Part shown: positions 22,513 through 32,841 of the stretch, one piece after another
Layout: the number at the start of each line of letters is the position of its first letter
Position numbering within the stretch: the first letter of the stretch is position 1
Position numbers and translations under genes: made by a program
From: Rhizoclosmatium globosum
Taxonomy: Eukaryota > Chytridiomycota > Chytridiomycetes > Chytridiales > Chytriomycetaceae
Direction: 5' to 3'
Length of the DNA: 64,000 nt
NCBI GenBank assembly: GCA_002104985.1
Contig: MCGO01000093.1
Coordinates: 1 to 64,000, forward strand
The notes under the pieces: generated by a model
The model's database searches: none
The model's input: the letters and a program-made list of their open reading frames with translations, nothing else
What the model was told of the DNA's origin: nothing

Positions 22513-23196
22513 ATGCCTCAAAACAGCTCAAGCTTAAACGCTTTCTTTGCCCGCCAAGTCGAACAAACAATGAACAAAGTGAGCCAAGCACTCGATTCAA
22601 CAGTCGCAGATCACTCACAGAAACTTAATGAATTCATCCGCATCGACGAACAGGAATTGTATTGGATCGCTCGCCTTCTCTCGTGACGTTAATATCTTTA
22701 CATCACAAGGATTCCAAAGATTCGCGAGGCAAAGAGACAACGCGACGAAACATTTAACAGTGCTCTCCAAGTCGCGAAAAAATGCAAGATCCAGCTTTCA
22801 AAGCACGAAGTTGGTTGCATTCTGTTATTTTACACTGCTGATCAGTCTTCCCAGCTGGCCCTTTCTCAGCTTCACAAGACTCTCAACAAAAACACCACTC
22901 AGCTTGAGAAATCGCGTTTGCAATTACAGCAGGATTTGGAAGATGGCAGTTGAGTCATGGAATGATGTCATGGTAAATCGGTCGCTTCTAAACAACAAAA
23001 CAGGAACCCAGGCTCAGCAGCAACAGCTTCAGCTACTCTCTTCAATGAAGTTGAAGTTCGATCAATTCAACAAGTTTGAGGATGGCTTGAAAGACAAGGT
23101 ACACATTCAAATCAAATTTGGATGACTTCTAATTCGTTTCTTAATCAGGGCGAGTCCAAGAGAGAATTGCAAAGGCTGATGGCAACGTTTCTTTAG
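22513..23196 (+). CDS. small coiled-coil protein, unrecognised
   Basis: ATG at 22513 begins MPQNSSSLNAFFARQVEQTM. An intron GTATTG...ATCACAAG (about 22659-22710) joins to KIREAKRQRDETFNSALQVA, SQLALSQLHKTLNKNTTQLE and KSRLQLQQDLE, a long amphipathic helix with heptads. Another segment (AQQQQLQLLSSMKLKFDQF, KFEDGLKDK) and, after an intron at about 23098-23147, GESKRELQRLMATFL precede the stop. The whole is helical and charged, about 170-180 residues. The join near 22950 is not certain. I cannot name a family. Confidence 0.4.
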
Positions 23197-23430
23197 CCTC
23201 CATTTATCAAACTTTCTCCGATTGCTATTGCATTGCTTATCGATTTACCGCGTAATACGTTCTTATCCAAATAAAAGCATAACTTAGTGATTTATTGATC
23301 GAATGATGGCGGGAAGCAACAAGTATAGTATTAGATGGGCATTGAGGTAGTTGTTTGTGGGTGAAGGTGAATCCCAAAAATGAAATGAAAAGAATAAAAT
23401 GTAAAAGAAACATGGCTCCAGTTGGACACC

Positions 23431-24700
23431 TTATTCTGGGGCTCTCTCGAACAACCAAGAGACGGATTCTCCGTTGTGGGTTCTTCGGATTGCTTCAGCA
23501 AAAGTAGCAGCGACATCGATGGTGTCAATCTTTGGACACAAGAGCTTCTTCTCTTCGTGTGGAATGGTGTTGGTCTGATATGCAAAGTTACGTTAATAAT
23601 TCGCTGAGCATTCTATTCGAATGATAACCAACTCACCACAACAACCTTGGTCAACACCGAGTCATTAATAACGCTGATGGCTTTTCCAGAAAGAACTAAT
23701 AGAATTGAAAGTCAGAACTGGGGATGATCAAGGACAGGTGCAATCGACGAACCTCCGTGAGTAACGATAGCATACACTTGGGTTGCACCATTCTCCAAAA
23801 GAGTCTTGGCAGCAAGACCCAAAGTACCACAAGTATCAGCCATATCGTCCACAAGAACACAAGGACGACCCTTCACATCTCCGACAAGAACCATGCGGGA
23901 CACTTCGTTGGCCCTCTTACGCTCCTTGTGGATCAAAGCAAAGTCAACATCCAGCTTATCAGCAATAGCAGTCGCTCTATTCAGAAAACTAATCAGCACA
24001 TGTTTTGGGGGCAATAAATATCCAACGTACCTCTTAGCACCTCCAGCATCAGGAGAGACAATAATAACGTCCTTGTGGTTCTCAATATTCTCACGAATAT
24101 ATTTCAAAGTACATGGTTCAGCGTACAAGTTGTCGACAGGGATGTTGAAGAAACCCTGGATCTGACTCGCGTGAAGATCCATGGTGATGACATGGTTAGC
24201 ACCCGCCACAGTAAGCATGTTGGCTACGAGTTTGGCGGTGATTGGGGCACGGGACTTGTCCTTCTTGTCAGCTCTGGCGTATGGGAAGCATGGGATGACA
24301 GCGGTGATGCGTCTGGCCGAGGCGGTTTTGCAGGCGTTGATCATGATGAGGAGTTCCATCAAGTTGTCGTTGATTTGGTCGCATCCGGACTGGATAATAA
24401 AGACGTCCTCGTCACGCACTGAAAGCCAAACGATGAGTTCCCTTGTTTGCGTTTAAATTCAACAAGTTAAGCTCACCAGACTCGCCGATGGTCACCGAGG
24501 TCTCCTGGTTCGAGTACTTTAGCACAACACACTTGGCAAGCTCGAGCCCGAGCTTCCTGTGGAAAGTGAAAAAGCTCAAAGGTCAGGTATCCTGTCAAAG
24601 GGAAAAGGGGGGAAAAAGACCGCTACTTTGCGACCAGTTTGGCAAATTCAATGTGTGAATTTCCAGAGAAGATCTTGATGGAGTTCTTGTTGCTTGCCAT
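23431..24700 (-). CDS. PRPS: ribose-phosphate pyrophosphokinase (PRPP synthetase)
   Basis: Makes PRPP from ribose 5-phosphate and ATP for nucleotide, His and Trp synthesis. The start [20 protein letters not shown] and the order of motifs match the class I enzyme: [40 protein letters not shown] (ATP site), [22 protein letters not shown], the PRPP loop [13 protein letters not shown], and the end [18 protein letters not shown]. About six exons with short introns; all joins stay in frame and length (about 318 residues) is normal. No frameshift is needed. Divergent spacing to the coiled-coil gene is about 230 bases at the 3' side; the ABC transporter lies 190 bases upstream on the same strand. Confidence 0.95.
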
Positions 24701-24888
24701 TGTTGAAGATAAAGGAACGTCGCCAAAGAACAGCTCTGTTTCAATGGAAAGAAAAAACAAAAAATTGCAACCTTCCCCATCTCCATCGGCCGTTCTTCCT
24801 CCCGATTCTCTCCGTGTTTGGAAGCATGTGGGTGTACTGATGATTTTATTACGATCAATGAGCATTATGCCTAGTTTGCAACTACCAC

Positions 24889-27800
24889 CTAGAGTTCCCA
24901 CACGTGCGGAGTGTGAGAGCTCACAATCAAGCTTCTCCGACTGTCCATATTCTTCCATTTCAAAATCTCCTGGACGATTGACCGCTCGGTTTCTCCATCT
25001 AGACCACTCGTTGCTTCATCCAAAATCAGCACCTTGGGATCCTGAGCAATAGCGCGAGCGATGCAAATTCGCTGCTTTTGTCCTTCCGACAATAGTGATT
25101 CACCATCTCCTATCACCGTATTGTATCCGTCAGATAACTTTGAAATGAAGTCATGCGCACAAGCCAGCTTGGCTGCACGCTCAATATCTTCAAGATTGAC
25201 GCTTGGGTTTGAGAGCGAAATGTTTTCTGAAATCGTGCGACGAAACAGCCTTGACGATTGGCTTACAGTCACAACTTGAGAACGTAAAATGTTGGCATCA
25301 AGCATTGAAATTTCTTGTCCAAAGAGATTGATAGAGCCAGCCTGAGGACGTCGAAGCTTTTGAAGAAGTTGGATGCAGGTTGATTTTCTAGAACGAGCGG
25401 AAAATGGGTAAGTTTTGGTGGTTCAAGTGCAAAAATCGTAATCACAACTCACCCACTTCCAGACCCTCCAGTCAACATCGCAACATCTCCAACTTTCACC
25501 TTCAGATTATATCCATCAAGAGCTCGAACTCCTTTTCTACCAGTGTACTCATATCCTACGTCAATAAACTCAACAGCAAGTTCACCATTAAGTTCCAAAA
25601 CATTTTCATGTCCATCCTTGATTCCTTCATAATCCAAGACTTGCAAAACTTTCCAAACTCGTCTTGCAGCTTCTCCTAATCCAGATAATCCTCCGACAAC
25701 ACCTATAGTCTCAACAACGCTCAAAGTGACTGTCGTCAGAACAATAACCATTTCATCGGCCTTGACGCCGTGTTGGTGTATCAAATGCGCGCCTGCATGT
25801 AGTCCAGCTGTTGCAAGAAGAATAATGACTGCGTCACGGAGTGGAGCGCCAACAAGAGCCTGGGCTAGGTGGTACCTAACCCCTGCCTTATGCGCAACAG
25901 ACTCAAGAGTTTCGTACCGTTTATGAAAGAAATCGCTGGCATTTAAAATGGTTATGGTTCGCGAGTTTGCTGCGGTCGAGAGTATGAAACGAGAAGAGTT
26001 TTCGATAGATTGTGTCGATGGCGTTTGGAATCTACAAAACCTCAGAAACTAGTTAATCAACAAATAAAGTGAACACACACCTCGAAACAACAAAGCCCTG
26101 CAACTTTACAATCAAGACAACAACGGGTACGAATACAAATACCCCCAACACAAACCTCCATGAATACCACAATGCAACTCCGAGTCCCAAGACCCCTGTC
26201 ACAGTTGCTTTAACAACTCTGCTCACCCAAGCTCCAGGCACCGCCTCCACAAACTGTACGCCGTCAACTAAAACCATCTCCAATTCTCCGACCGAAAACC
26301 GCTCTTCATCAAAAAAGTCAAGGTTTTGCAACAAAGCCTTCTGAAGAACACCGACTTTCACGTCTGCGGCCAAACGTGCTCGACTATACGAGCTTCCGAT
26401 TTCTGAAATGCAACAGCACAAGAGGTTGTAAATTCCCAACGCAATGAGGCCTAACGAGTATTTCACAGTTTCGCGGAACTGGATTGCGTGTGGGAGGGAG
26501 TATGAGGTGACGACTGACGATATGAGGAATCCCTGTGTGGGTGCAATGAGGCCTTCAAGAAGTTGTCCAATCACGGCGAGGATAAAATATGAGAGATGAG
26601 GCTTTGCTAGGTCAAAGAGGCGGGTCCATGGAATAGACAGAATTGGTTCAGCTGGACTTTGTTCGTCGGCTTTCGTAATTGACTTAGCTACAGTGGTGGC
26701 AACGCTCGGGATTGTCAACGCATTTGAGGTACTAGCTACGTCGTGGTCAAAAAGCTGCTTGTATCGGGAGTTAGGCAACTCTAATAAATCCTGGTGACAT
26801 CCAGATTCGACTATTCTTCCTTTTTCAAGCACCAAAACATGAGAGACAGATTCATGATGTAGCATGGCGACTCGATGAGTAATGAGCAGCGTTGTTTTGT
26901 TTTGACAAAGGATATCTAGCCCCTTTTGAACGTGCGCTTCAGATTCAGAATCAAGAGCACTGATTTCATAAATTAGATACATTGCCTCAGAAAAGACAAA
27001 ATTACCTTGTTGGCTCATCTAGTAAAACAATCCCTCTTCCTCCCGTGATACCCATCAGACAGCCTCGAGCTACGCCAAGTCGTTGTCTCTGACCTCCACT
27101 AAACCCTCCATTCACACCACCTACGACCGTCCATAATCCATCAGGTAGACCGTCGATCACAGTTTCAATGCCTGCCATCTCTAAGGCCCCTTGTACATCC
27201 TTGACGGAAGCATTTGGAGATCCAAGAGTTACGTTTTCAAACACACTGAGTCCTTCAATCAAACTTGTTACTTGTTCGACCACCACAAATTGATCACGGA
27301 GCCAAGATGGATCTATGTTCTGGATATCAATTCCATCAATAAAAATAGCTCCATTTGTTGGAGTATAAAGGCGAAGAAGAAGTGCGAATATTGTGGACTT
27401 GCCGGAACCTGACTCGGCAACTAGAGCCGCAGTTGAGCCTGGTGTTATTTTAAATGAAAGGTTCGATAGAATGAGGTCGTTGGGCCGAGAGGGATAAGCA
27501 AAAGAGACGTTTTGAAATTCAATGAGGCCCTTAAATTGAGGCAATGATGAGGTATCGATGGAAGAGTCAGATTTAGATGAAACTTCGAGCTGAACATCTA
27601 GGATCGAGACAAGTAAGGTGTCGGCATGGCGTAAAGAGTTCAGGTGACTCCCGATATTTCCAAGAGCCGTGATTCCCACAGCCAACTGAGTAAAGCACAC
27701 TAAAACATCTCCAGCAGTCAATATTCCTTGATTCACAAGAGATCCACCGGTCCAGAAAGCAACAGCAAAAGCCAGAAACATTGTGCAGTGGTAAAGTCCC

Positions 27801-28513
27801 CATCCAAACCCGTTCACGAGTGCATTCTGTTCCAAGACGATTGAACATTGTTTCACATAATCCGAATACCGTTTCAATTCAGCGGATTGCATATTAAGGG
27901 ACAGTATAGTCTCAATGTTTGACAAGACTTCATGGGCAACACGGGCAGCACTCTCTGTGGCAACTTTTGCAGACACGTCGTTATCTTGGTTCGTCTGCCA
28001 CATACGCGAGAGAATCAAAGCTACAAAAGGAAAGGAGGCCAATATCGCGAGAGAGAGGGTGACTGACGTGCGCAATGCAATGACAAGACCCGCAACAAAC
28101 AGCATGATACACTGCACGATCGCCGGCACGCTTTCCTCAATCTTTTTCGTTGCTGCATGAATGTTTTCGAGTTTGTTTGCGGTTGATGCGGTTTGGGCAG
28201 CGCCGAGGGATGCGTCAAAGAGTCTTCGCTGCAGCCCCGACCGAATCTTCGAAGCAAAGAAAGAAAAGGCCGCGGATCGAATGGCGCCGACTAAAAACGC
28301 GGCGGCGGCAACTGCGGCGCCGTCAAACGTTAATTGCGCCAGGTTTGGCGTGTTTGGCGATTGGAGAGCGTCAACGAAACGGCCGAGGAGAACGTTGCGT
28401 GCGGGTTGAACGAGTCCGTCGGCAATGGCGGAAATGAGGAGGAAGGTTGCTATCAGGGGCGAGTGCTTCGTGGAGGTGTACCACGTCTCAAGTGTTGACT
28501 GTAACCCATTCAT
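24889..28513 (-). CDS. full-length ABCB-type (Ste6/P-glycoprotein-like) ABC transporter
   Basis: Two membrane domains and two nucleotide-binding domains in P-glycoprotein order. NBD1 has a Walker A with Ala in the first Gly position (AESGSGKST), signature FSGGQRQRL, Walker B IVLLDEPT and an H-loop (LLITHRVA). NBD2 has Walker A GGSGSGKS, a degenerate signature (LLSEGQKQR), Walker B VLILDEATSGLD and an H-loop His in SSHTPHV. The frame ends only four residues after that His, where the family usually runs 30 more; an adjacent frame continues with IMLIDRNKII, hinting at one missing base. Short introns lie near 27005, 26040 and 25390-25450. It exports peptides, lipids or drugs in relatives; the substrate here is unknown. 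Confidence 0.9.
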
Positions 28514-28719
28514 TGTGAGTTCAATTCCATTATTTACCCTCGTGTCCTGCTCTTCTTTTATCCACTCGATCCCTCACAATCTAGATTTAAAATCAATTCG
28601 GTTTCTTATTCTTCATGGGTCATGTGTCTGATTTCAAAAACGAAGCTTTGGTTAGGTCCTCGGATTTTTTTATTTCTTCTTCTATTACCATTGAATTCTA
28701 CATGTGGACTCCATAGGAC

Positions 28720-29126
28720 TTAGCGATACATTAGGGAGTTCCTTGAATATCTATTGTTTATTATGTTGTTCTGGAAGTATGAAAATAACACGATTCCGTC
28801 GCGATCCACATCAACTGCAACTGCCTTTCTTTTCTGTTTTAAGATTCGCTTGTGATAGTCTTGGAGAATAGTGGTGTCCTGGAAATCAACGTAAGGCATC
28901 CAAGAAGTTTGGTCCTTAGGAAGGTTCATCCATTGAACAAGTATACATTCGCGCCGTCAATTTCTTGATGCTCGAGAATATCTGCTTTAAATTTTACAAA
29001 GAGTATCAATACACCTACGAGGAAACGCTCGGCAAGTTTGGAGGAGAATGGAGGTAAGTTGAGTGTGTTGTGATGAAGGTACTCAACTCCACATTCCCTT
29101 TGCCCCACAGCTCCTATCGTCTTCAA
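28720..29126 (-). pseudogene. short coding remnant with a WWE-like or DDHD N-terminal-like segment
   Basis: Two overlapping minus-strand frames join, with one added base at about 28938, into ADILEHQEIDGANVYLF, then WMNLPKDQTSWMPYVDFQ, ILQDYHKRILKQKRK and VAVDVDRDGIVLF. The spacing of Trp, PY and a later helix resembles WWE domains or the N-terminal region of DDHD lipases. Nothing recognisable follows. It overlaps a duplicated block (29001-29186), so it may be a piece of a larger duplicated gene. Weak assignment. Confidence 0.25.
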
Positions 29127-29186
29127 CTTTCGGCCGCATTCTTTCCTAATAATAGAGAAGGCCTGAGTAGAATTTAAAGGTCGCGC
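29001..29186. repeat. local direct repeat, unit 1
   Basis: First of three related units. It contains GAGTATCAA...GGAGGTAAGT and a stretch from 29079 that is identical for about 83 bases to unit 3 (offset 356 bases), through TTTGCCCCACAG and CTAATAATAGAGAAGGC. The identical part includes a plausible intron acceptor, so the unit may be a duplicated exon-intron-exon piece. Confidence 0.75.
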
Positions 29187-29232
29187 ATTTTTGAACTCAA
29201 ATCATCTTTGAAAATATGAGGAGATTCGACAC

Positions 29233-29310
29233 AAAGTATCAATGAGGGAATGCTCTGCGAGTTTGGAGGATAATGGAGGTAAGAAGAGTGTGTTGAGGTG
29301 ACTAGTGTAC
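29233..29310. repeat. local direct repeat, unit 2 (partial)
   Basis: Shorter and more diverged unit that keeps AAGTATCAA, TGCGAGTTTGGAGGA, AATGGAGGTAAG and GAGTGTGTTG but lacks the 83-base block shared by units 1 and 3. Confidence 0.6.
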
Positions 29311-29352
29311 TCACGTTTTACACAGATATGCCAGCACCGTCGAAATATACGG

Positions 29353-29542
29353 AGAGTATCAAAACAACTACGAGGGAAAGATCTGCGAGTTTGAAGGCAA
29401 ATGGAGGTAAGATGAGTGTGTTGTGATGAAATAAGTACTCAACTCCACATTCCCTTTGCCCCACAGCTCCTATCGTCTTCAACTTTCGGCCGCATTCTTT
29501 CCTAATAATAGAGAAGGCTTGAGTAAAATTTAAGGGTCGCGC
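29353..29542. repeat. local direct repeat, unit 3
   Basis: Matches unit 1 over its whole length, with an identical core of about 83 bases from 29435. Both units end in the same TCGCGC. The high identity points to recent duplication or conversion. Confidence 0.75.
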
Positions 29543-30192
29543 TGTGTCCGTGTCAATTGATTAGATTGGTTAGTTTGCGCACAACACAACCGTACCTCTA
29601 ATCCTTGACGACATTGGCCCACATTTCCTACACGCCTTCTTTGAATCCAATTCGATCGATTGCGCTTGATTTCAGTGTTGGGAAAGGCTTTTTGGTGGAG
29701 TCAAGTTTTGGACGTTTCTGCGAATGAATAGAAGTGCTCTTCCTCATCATAACTCTTGGTTTTTATTTGATGAAAAGCCTTTCGCTGGCCACCGCCAGAA
29801 CCCAACGTGGGGATTTTCAGTAATTCGCAAAGACCATTTTCTTTTGTTAAGGTATGTTCCGAAAATCCCTCCGCCGCCGCCTCAATAATCCATCAATTTC
29901 AAAATAAATTTGTGCAAACGATGCAAATGAATATCACCATTTTATAATTCAAGATGGAGGGACAGGCTTGATTTTTTGGCGACGGGATCTCATTTGACGT
30001 AAAACTGAGGTGGGGACAGACAGACAGACAGACAGACAGACAAATTCCCAAAGGCGGCACCTAAATGAAGTCCGAGTATACATCCTCGGAAATCTATATT
30101 GTTGATCAGATTTCGAATGTGTGCTTATTTCAGCAGTATTTCAGAATCCACACCGTCACAAAAACCCACTGAAAAACACAATCTTGAACCAG
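29543..30192. other. intergenic with one microsatellite
   Basis: No reading frame that I can defend. Part of the 1.6-kb gene-poor stretch between the ABC transporter and the acetoacetate-decarboxylase-like pair. A GACA microsatellite is listed separately. Confidence 0.4.
30015..30042. repeat. (GACA)7 microsatellite
   Basis: Seven perfect copies of the tetranucleotide GACA, 150 bases before the interrupted decarboxylase-like gene. Confidence 0.95.
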
Positions 30193-30260
30193 ATGAATTA
30201 CAATCCCCCGCTTACGACAAAGACCGACCGTGGCACGGCAGATCAAGAAACGAGGCAAAT

Positions 30261-30268
30261 ATCGTCAC
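30261..30268. repeat. left target site duplication of the MITE
   Basis: ATCGTCAC, identical to 30877-30884 on the other side of the element. In the decarboxylase-like gene one copy is coding sequence and the other was created by insertion. Confidence 0.85.
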
Positions 30269-30876
30269 TAGGCCCTTCCCCGGTTCGGTTCGGTTCGGTT
30301 CGCGGTTCAAACCGTTCTCGTTCTCAAGCTGCGGTTCTGGAACCGCTTAGAGGGTCCAAACTGCGGTTTGAACCACAGTTCAAACCAGTTATATTTATTA
30401 AAACAAATAGTTAAAGAAGATCATCAACCTCCGCCCATAAGCCAATAACTAATCGTAGCGTCCATTTCTGCCCCTCAATTTTTGCATCCTCGCAAGAAGT
30501 TATGTGAATAATTGCATACTAATTGTCTATTGGCAGTAAAATAACCTTCCTTGTAATTAAATAGTTGTTGTATTGGTCAATGACCATCAGCCAAGAGCTC
30601 CTGTTTCATCAAATCGTATGACAAATTGAATTTTTTCTTCGATTGTTTAAGTAAAATGAAAAAGCTAAGGACGTCGGGTCATTTTAGTCTCTAATATCTT
30701 CCTTTCCCCCCAACTTTTGGGGTGTTACACAAACCGATGTCATAAACCGGTTTGAGTGGTTCGGTTCAGTTCGGTTTACGGTTCAAACTGACTTCTGTTC
30801 ACAAACTGCGGTTTATTAAGTAACCTCAACAGTTTGGTTTCATTAGACGGTTTGAACCGAACTGGGGAAGGGCCTA
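30269..30876. mobile_element. non-autonomous hAT-like MITE, 608 bp, with 8-bp target site duplication
   Basis: Terminal inverted repeats: the left end starts TAGGCCCTTCCCCGGTTCGG, and the right end, read inward on the other strand, starts TAGGCCCTTCCCCAGTTCGG, 23 bases with one mismatch. The element is flanked by a perfect direct repeat ATCGTCAC (30261-30268 and 30877-30884). An 8-bp duplication and TA-starting TIRs are typical of hAT transposons. The ends are filled with GGTTC and GGTTTGAACC-type subterminal repeats. There is no transposase frame, so it depends on another element for movement. Confidence 0.85.
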
Positions 30877-31646
30877 ATCGTCACCTTGGACTTGGCAAGT
30901 CCAGCACTGCTTCACCCTTCCATTCATCAGTAAATCACAATTAAATCCAACAATGGCATCTCAAATGTTGAGCTCAGATCAAGATCGCAGAGACTTTCAA
31001 GGTGGACTTGGGTTCATAATGATTCTGCGACACACCGACTCTCAAGTCGGCCCCTATGATGAACTAGTCTTGGCGCCAGGAGCTTTCTCGAGTCCAGCTA
31101 TAATGTCCAAGCCAAAAGGGATTCTTGCGGATCGCCGTGTAACACGAATCTGGGTGAACAACGAACAAGCTCTTCGTAATGGTCGCGTAAACTGGGGGTT
31201 CCGAAAAGAATTGGCTACGTTTGCGTGGACCGAAGATTCTAAAACAGGGAATGTTCGCATTGTTATCCATGAGCGTCTTTCTGGCCAGCTGATTCTCGAC
31301 GCTACATTCAAGAAGCCATCAAGTGTTACTGTTCCAGCTCCCGTATCCTTGGTGCCGCCATTTTGTGAACGTACTATAGATGAAGAAGGTAGATGCAGTG
31401 AGAAAGAGGAGTGGGTTCGGACTGAAGTACAGGGAAGTTTGAAGGCAAGGTTTTCAGGGATGATTGGCACCCCACCAAGAGTTGGATCAGCAGTGTTTCC
31501 AGACTTACAAGACTTGACGATTCCAACTGTTTTAGATTTGAGTGGAGTAATGGTGTTCCAATGAGGCTGTTATTATCCATAAAACATGAATAAAAAGTCT
31601 TGATAACTTCAAAGAGATCGGGAAATTGAGGACCTACACAACACCA

Positions 31647-32456
31647 ATGCTCACGACGAAGGCACAACGAGGGACGGAAAAAGTCCCGACTGCAGTTGTA
31701 GAGGAACCATTAGACTTTGAGATCGAGCACTGTTTCACACTCAAATTCAACACAAGCGCTGAGTTGGATCCAGAGCTGGAAGCCAAACTTCTTCCCTCCA
31801 ATGCTGATCGTCGAGACTTTCTTGGGGGCCACGGATCGATCATGTGTATCCGCTATCGAAGTACCCCAATTGGCCCTTACGACGAAATCGTTTTGGTAAG
31901 GAGCCTGAATCGGTTTTCAACCACACTTATGCAAGTACAGGTGCCAGGAGCATTTGCCCACCCGCCCAATGCCGATATCCCAGCACCAACATTCTTGTCA
32001 GACCGTCGATTTACACGGATATTTGTTAGTCACGAAGATGCACTTCGAATTGGCCGTGAAATGCTCGGAACCCGAAAAGAAATTGCAACATTCAAGTGGC
32101 TATTTTCTGAGAGTCAAGTTCGTTTAATAGTTAAGGAGGATCATCCAAACTCAAAGAGGCTGTTGATTGATGTTACGTTTTCACGACCCTGGAGTATCTT
32201 TTCCGTTCCTGTGCCATTGGACTTTTTAACACTTTTTGCACCGTCAATTTGCGAAAGGAGAATTGATGAAGATGGTGTGCCTGTGGGTGACGAGGAATGG
32301 GTCCGTACGCGATTTAGTGGTTTCTTGTGGGCTTCTATGACAGGAATCAATGGCACGCCAAACCGAGTCCAGAGTCCTGTTTTTCCGGACTTACAAGATT
32401 TGAAAATTAATACTGTGCTGTACACGACTGGGACTATGAGAATAGCAGCGGAATAA
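31647..32456 (+). CDS. acetoacetate-decarboxylase-like protein 2
   Basis: Intact paralogue of the previous gene, about 255 residues after splicing. Blocks shared by the pair: HCFTL, ADRRDFLGG, IGPYDEIVL, the PGAF segment, DRRFTRIFVSHEDALRIGR, TRKEIATF, CERRIDEDG, EEWVRT and FPDLQDLKI. The start is the ATG giving MLTTKAQRGT, supported by the same start in gene 1; an upstream TTG is not needed. A 45-base intron (31896-31940, GTAAGG...TACAG) sits exactly between VL and PGAF, is a multiple of three and lacks stops; gene 1 has no intron there. Function is unknown: the fold is that of acetoacetate decarboxylase but I cannot show the catalytic Lys. Confidence 0.65.
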   Translation: MLTTKAQRGTEKVPTAVVEEPLDFEIEHCFTLKFNTSAELDPELEAKLLPSNADRRDFLGGHGSIMCIRYRSTPIGPYDEIVLVRSLNRFSTTLMQVQVPGAFAHPPNADIPAPTFLSDRRFTRIFVSHEDALRIGREMLGTRKEIATFKWLFSESQVRLIVKEDHPNSKRLLIDVTFSRPWSIFSVPVPLDFLTLFAPSICERRIDEDGVPVGDEEWVRTRFSGFLWASMTGINGTPNRVQSPVFPDLQDLKINTVLYTTGTMRIAAE

Positions 32457-32477
32457 ACGCTTCTCTGCCATCGCGAC

Positions 32478-32680
32478 TATCTGTTGCGGATTTCAAAGAA
32501 ATTCGTCTTGTTACATTTAAACTGTGAAGCTGTTTTATTGCCACTGAAGTTCGTCCTTTTTTTGAACACTCCTGAACAATGAAGGCACCTTGGCAAGGCT
32601 CGCGGGTCATTGACTGAGACAACGAGCGCTACCGAGGAAATGCATATTGATTCGAATTTATCCTTGTACATCATAAAGCC
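32478..32680. repeat. direct repeat A flanking the inverted DJ-1 block
   Basis: Matches 34068-34250 in the same orientation with scattered differences: CTGTTGC(G/T)GATTTCAAAG, then CTGTGAAG(C/T)TGTT, ACTCCT, AATGAAGG-x-ACCTT-x-GCAAGGCTC and ATATTGA(T/A)TCGAATT. No terminal TG...CA or primer-binding site is visible, so it is not an LTR pair. Confidence 0.6.
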
Positions 32681-32800
32681 AACGTTGATGAATATGGCAG
32701 AAAACAGCAAGCAGACAAGATGGACGCGACATGACGTCGAATGCTTCATCAACAACAGTGCTAGCACAAAAGGTATCGCATTTAAATGGATTTTATTATA
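32677..32800 (-). pseudogene. duplicated 3' fragment of the WW-domain gene
   Basis: The stretch GTTGATGAATATGGCAGAAA...CAGCAAGCAGACAAGATGGAC on the plus strand matches, in inverted position relative to the DJ-1 gene, the end of the WW domain coding region at about 40590-40660 (VDEYGR ... SKQTTWTR). About 20 central bases are deleted and the frame is lost. It marks one edge of the inverted duplication. Confidence 0.6.
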
Positions 32801-32841
32801 CGACATGAGTCAATAAAGTAAAAGCAGAGATAATTAGTATC

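Larger units (their letters stand above)
30193..31564 (+). pseudogene. acetoacetate-decarboxylase-like gene 1, coding region split by a MITE
   Basis: Paralogue of the next gene. An open frame from the ATG at 30193 (MNYNPPLTTKTDRGTA) runs to 30268 and stops making sense at the transposon. After the transposon and its duplicated target, the frame resumes with PWTWQVQHCFTL and continues in phase through 30953 into DRRDFQGG, GPYDELVLAPGAF, RRVTRIWVNNEQALRNGR, FRKELATF and ERTIDEEG, ending VFPDLQDL...SGVMVFQ. It aligns with gene 2 on both sides of the insertion (LTTK-x-x-RGT; HCFTL). The fold is the acetoacetate decarboxylase-like one found in many fungal proteins of unknown substrate. As drawn, a product could start only at 30953, lacking the first strand region. 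Confidence 0.7.

Noticed and set aside
23724..24456. Long plus-strand frames opposite PRPP synthetase
   Set aside because: They overlap exons of a clearly recognised, conserved gene on the other strand and have no family signature.
30015..30042. CRISPR-like array in the repeat-rich gap
   Set aside because: A simple (GACA)7 microsatellite; no spacer structure, and the genome is eukaryotic.
30953..31564. ATG at 30953 as the true start of the first decarboxylase-like gene
   Set aside because: The in-frame sequence upstream to the MITE edge, and beyond it to 30193, aligns with the N-terminus of the intact paralogue, so 30953 is an internal Met.
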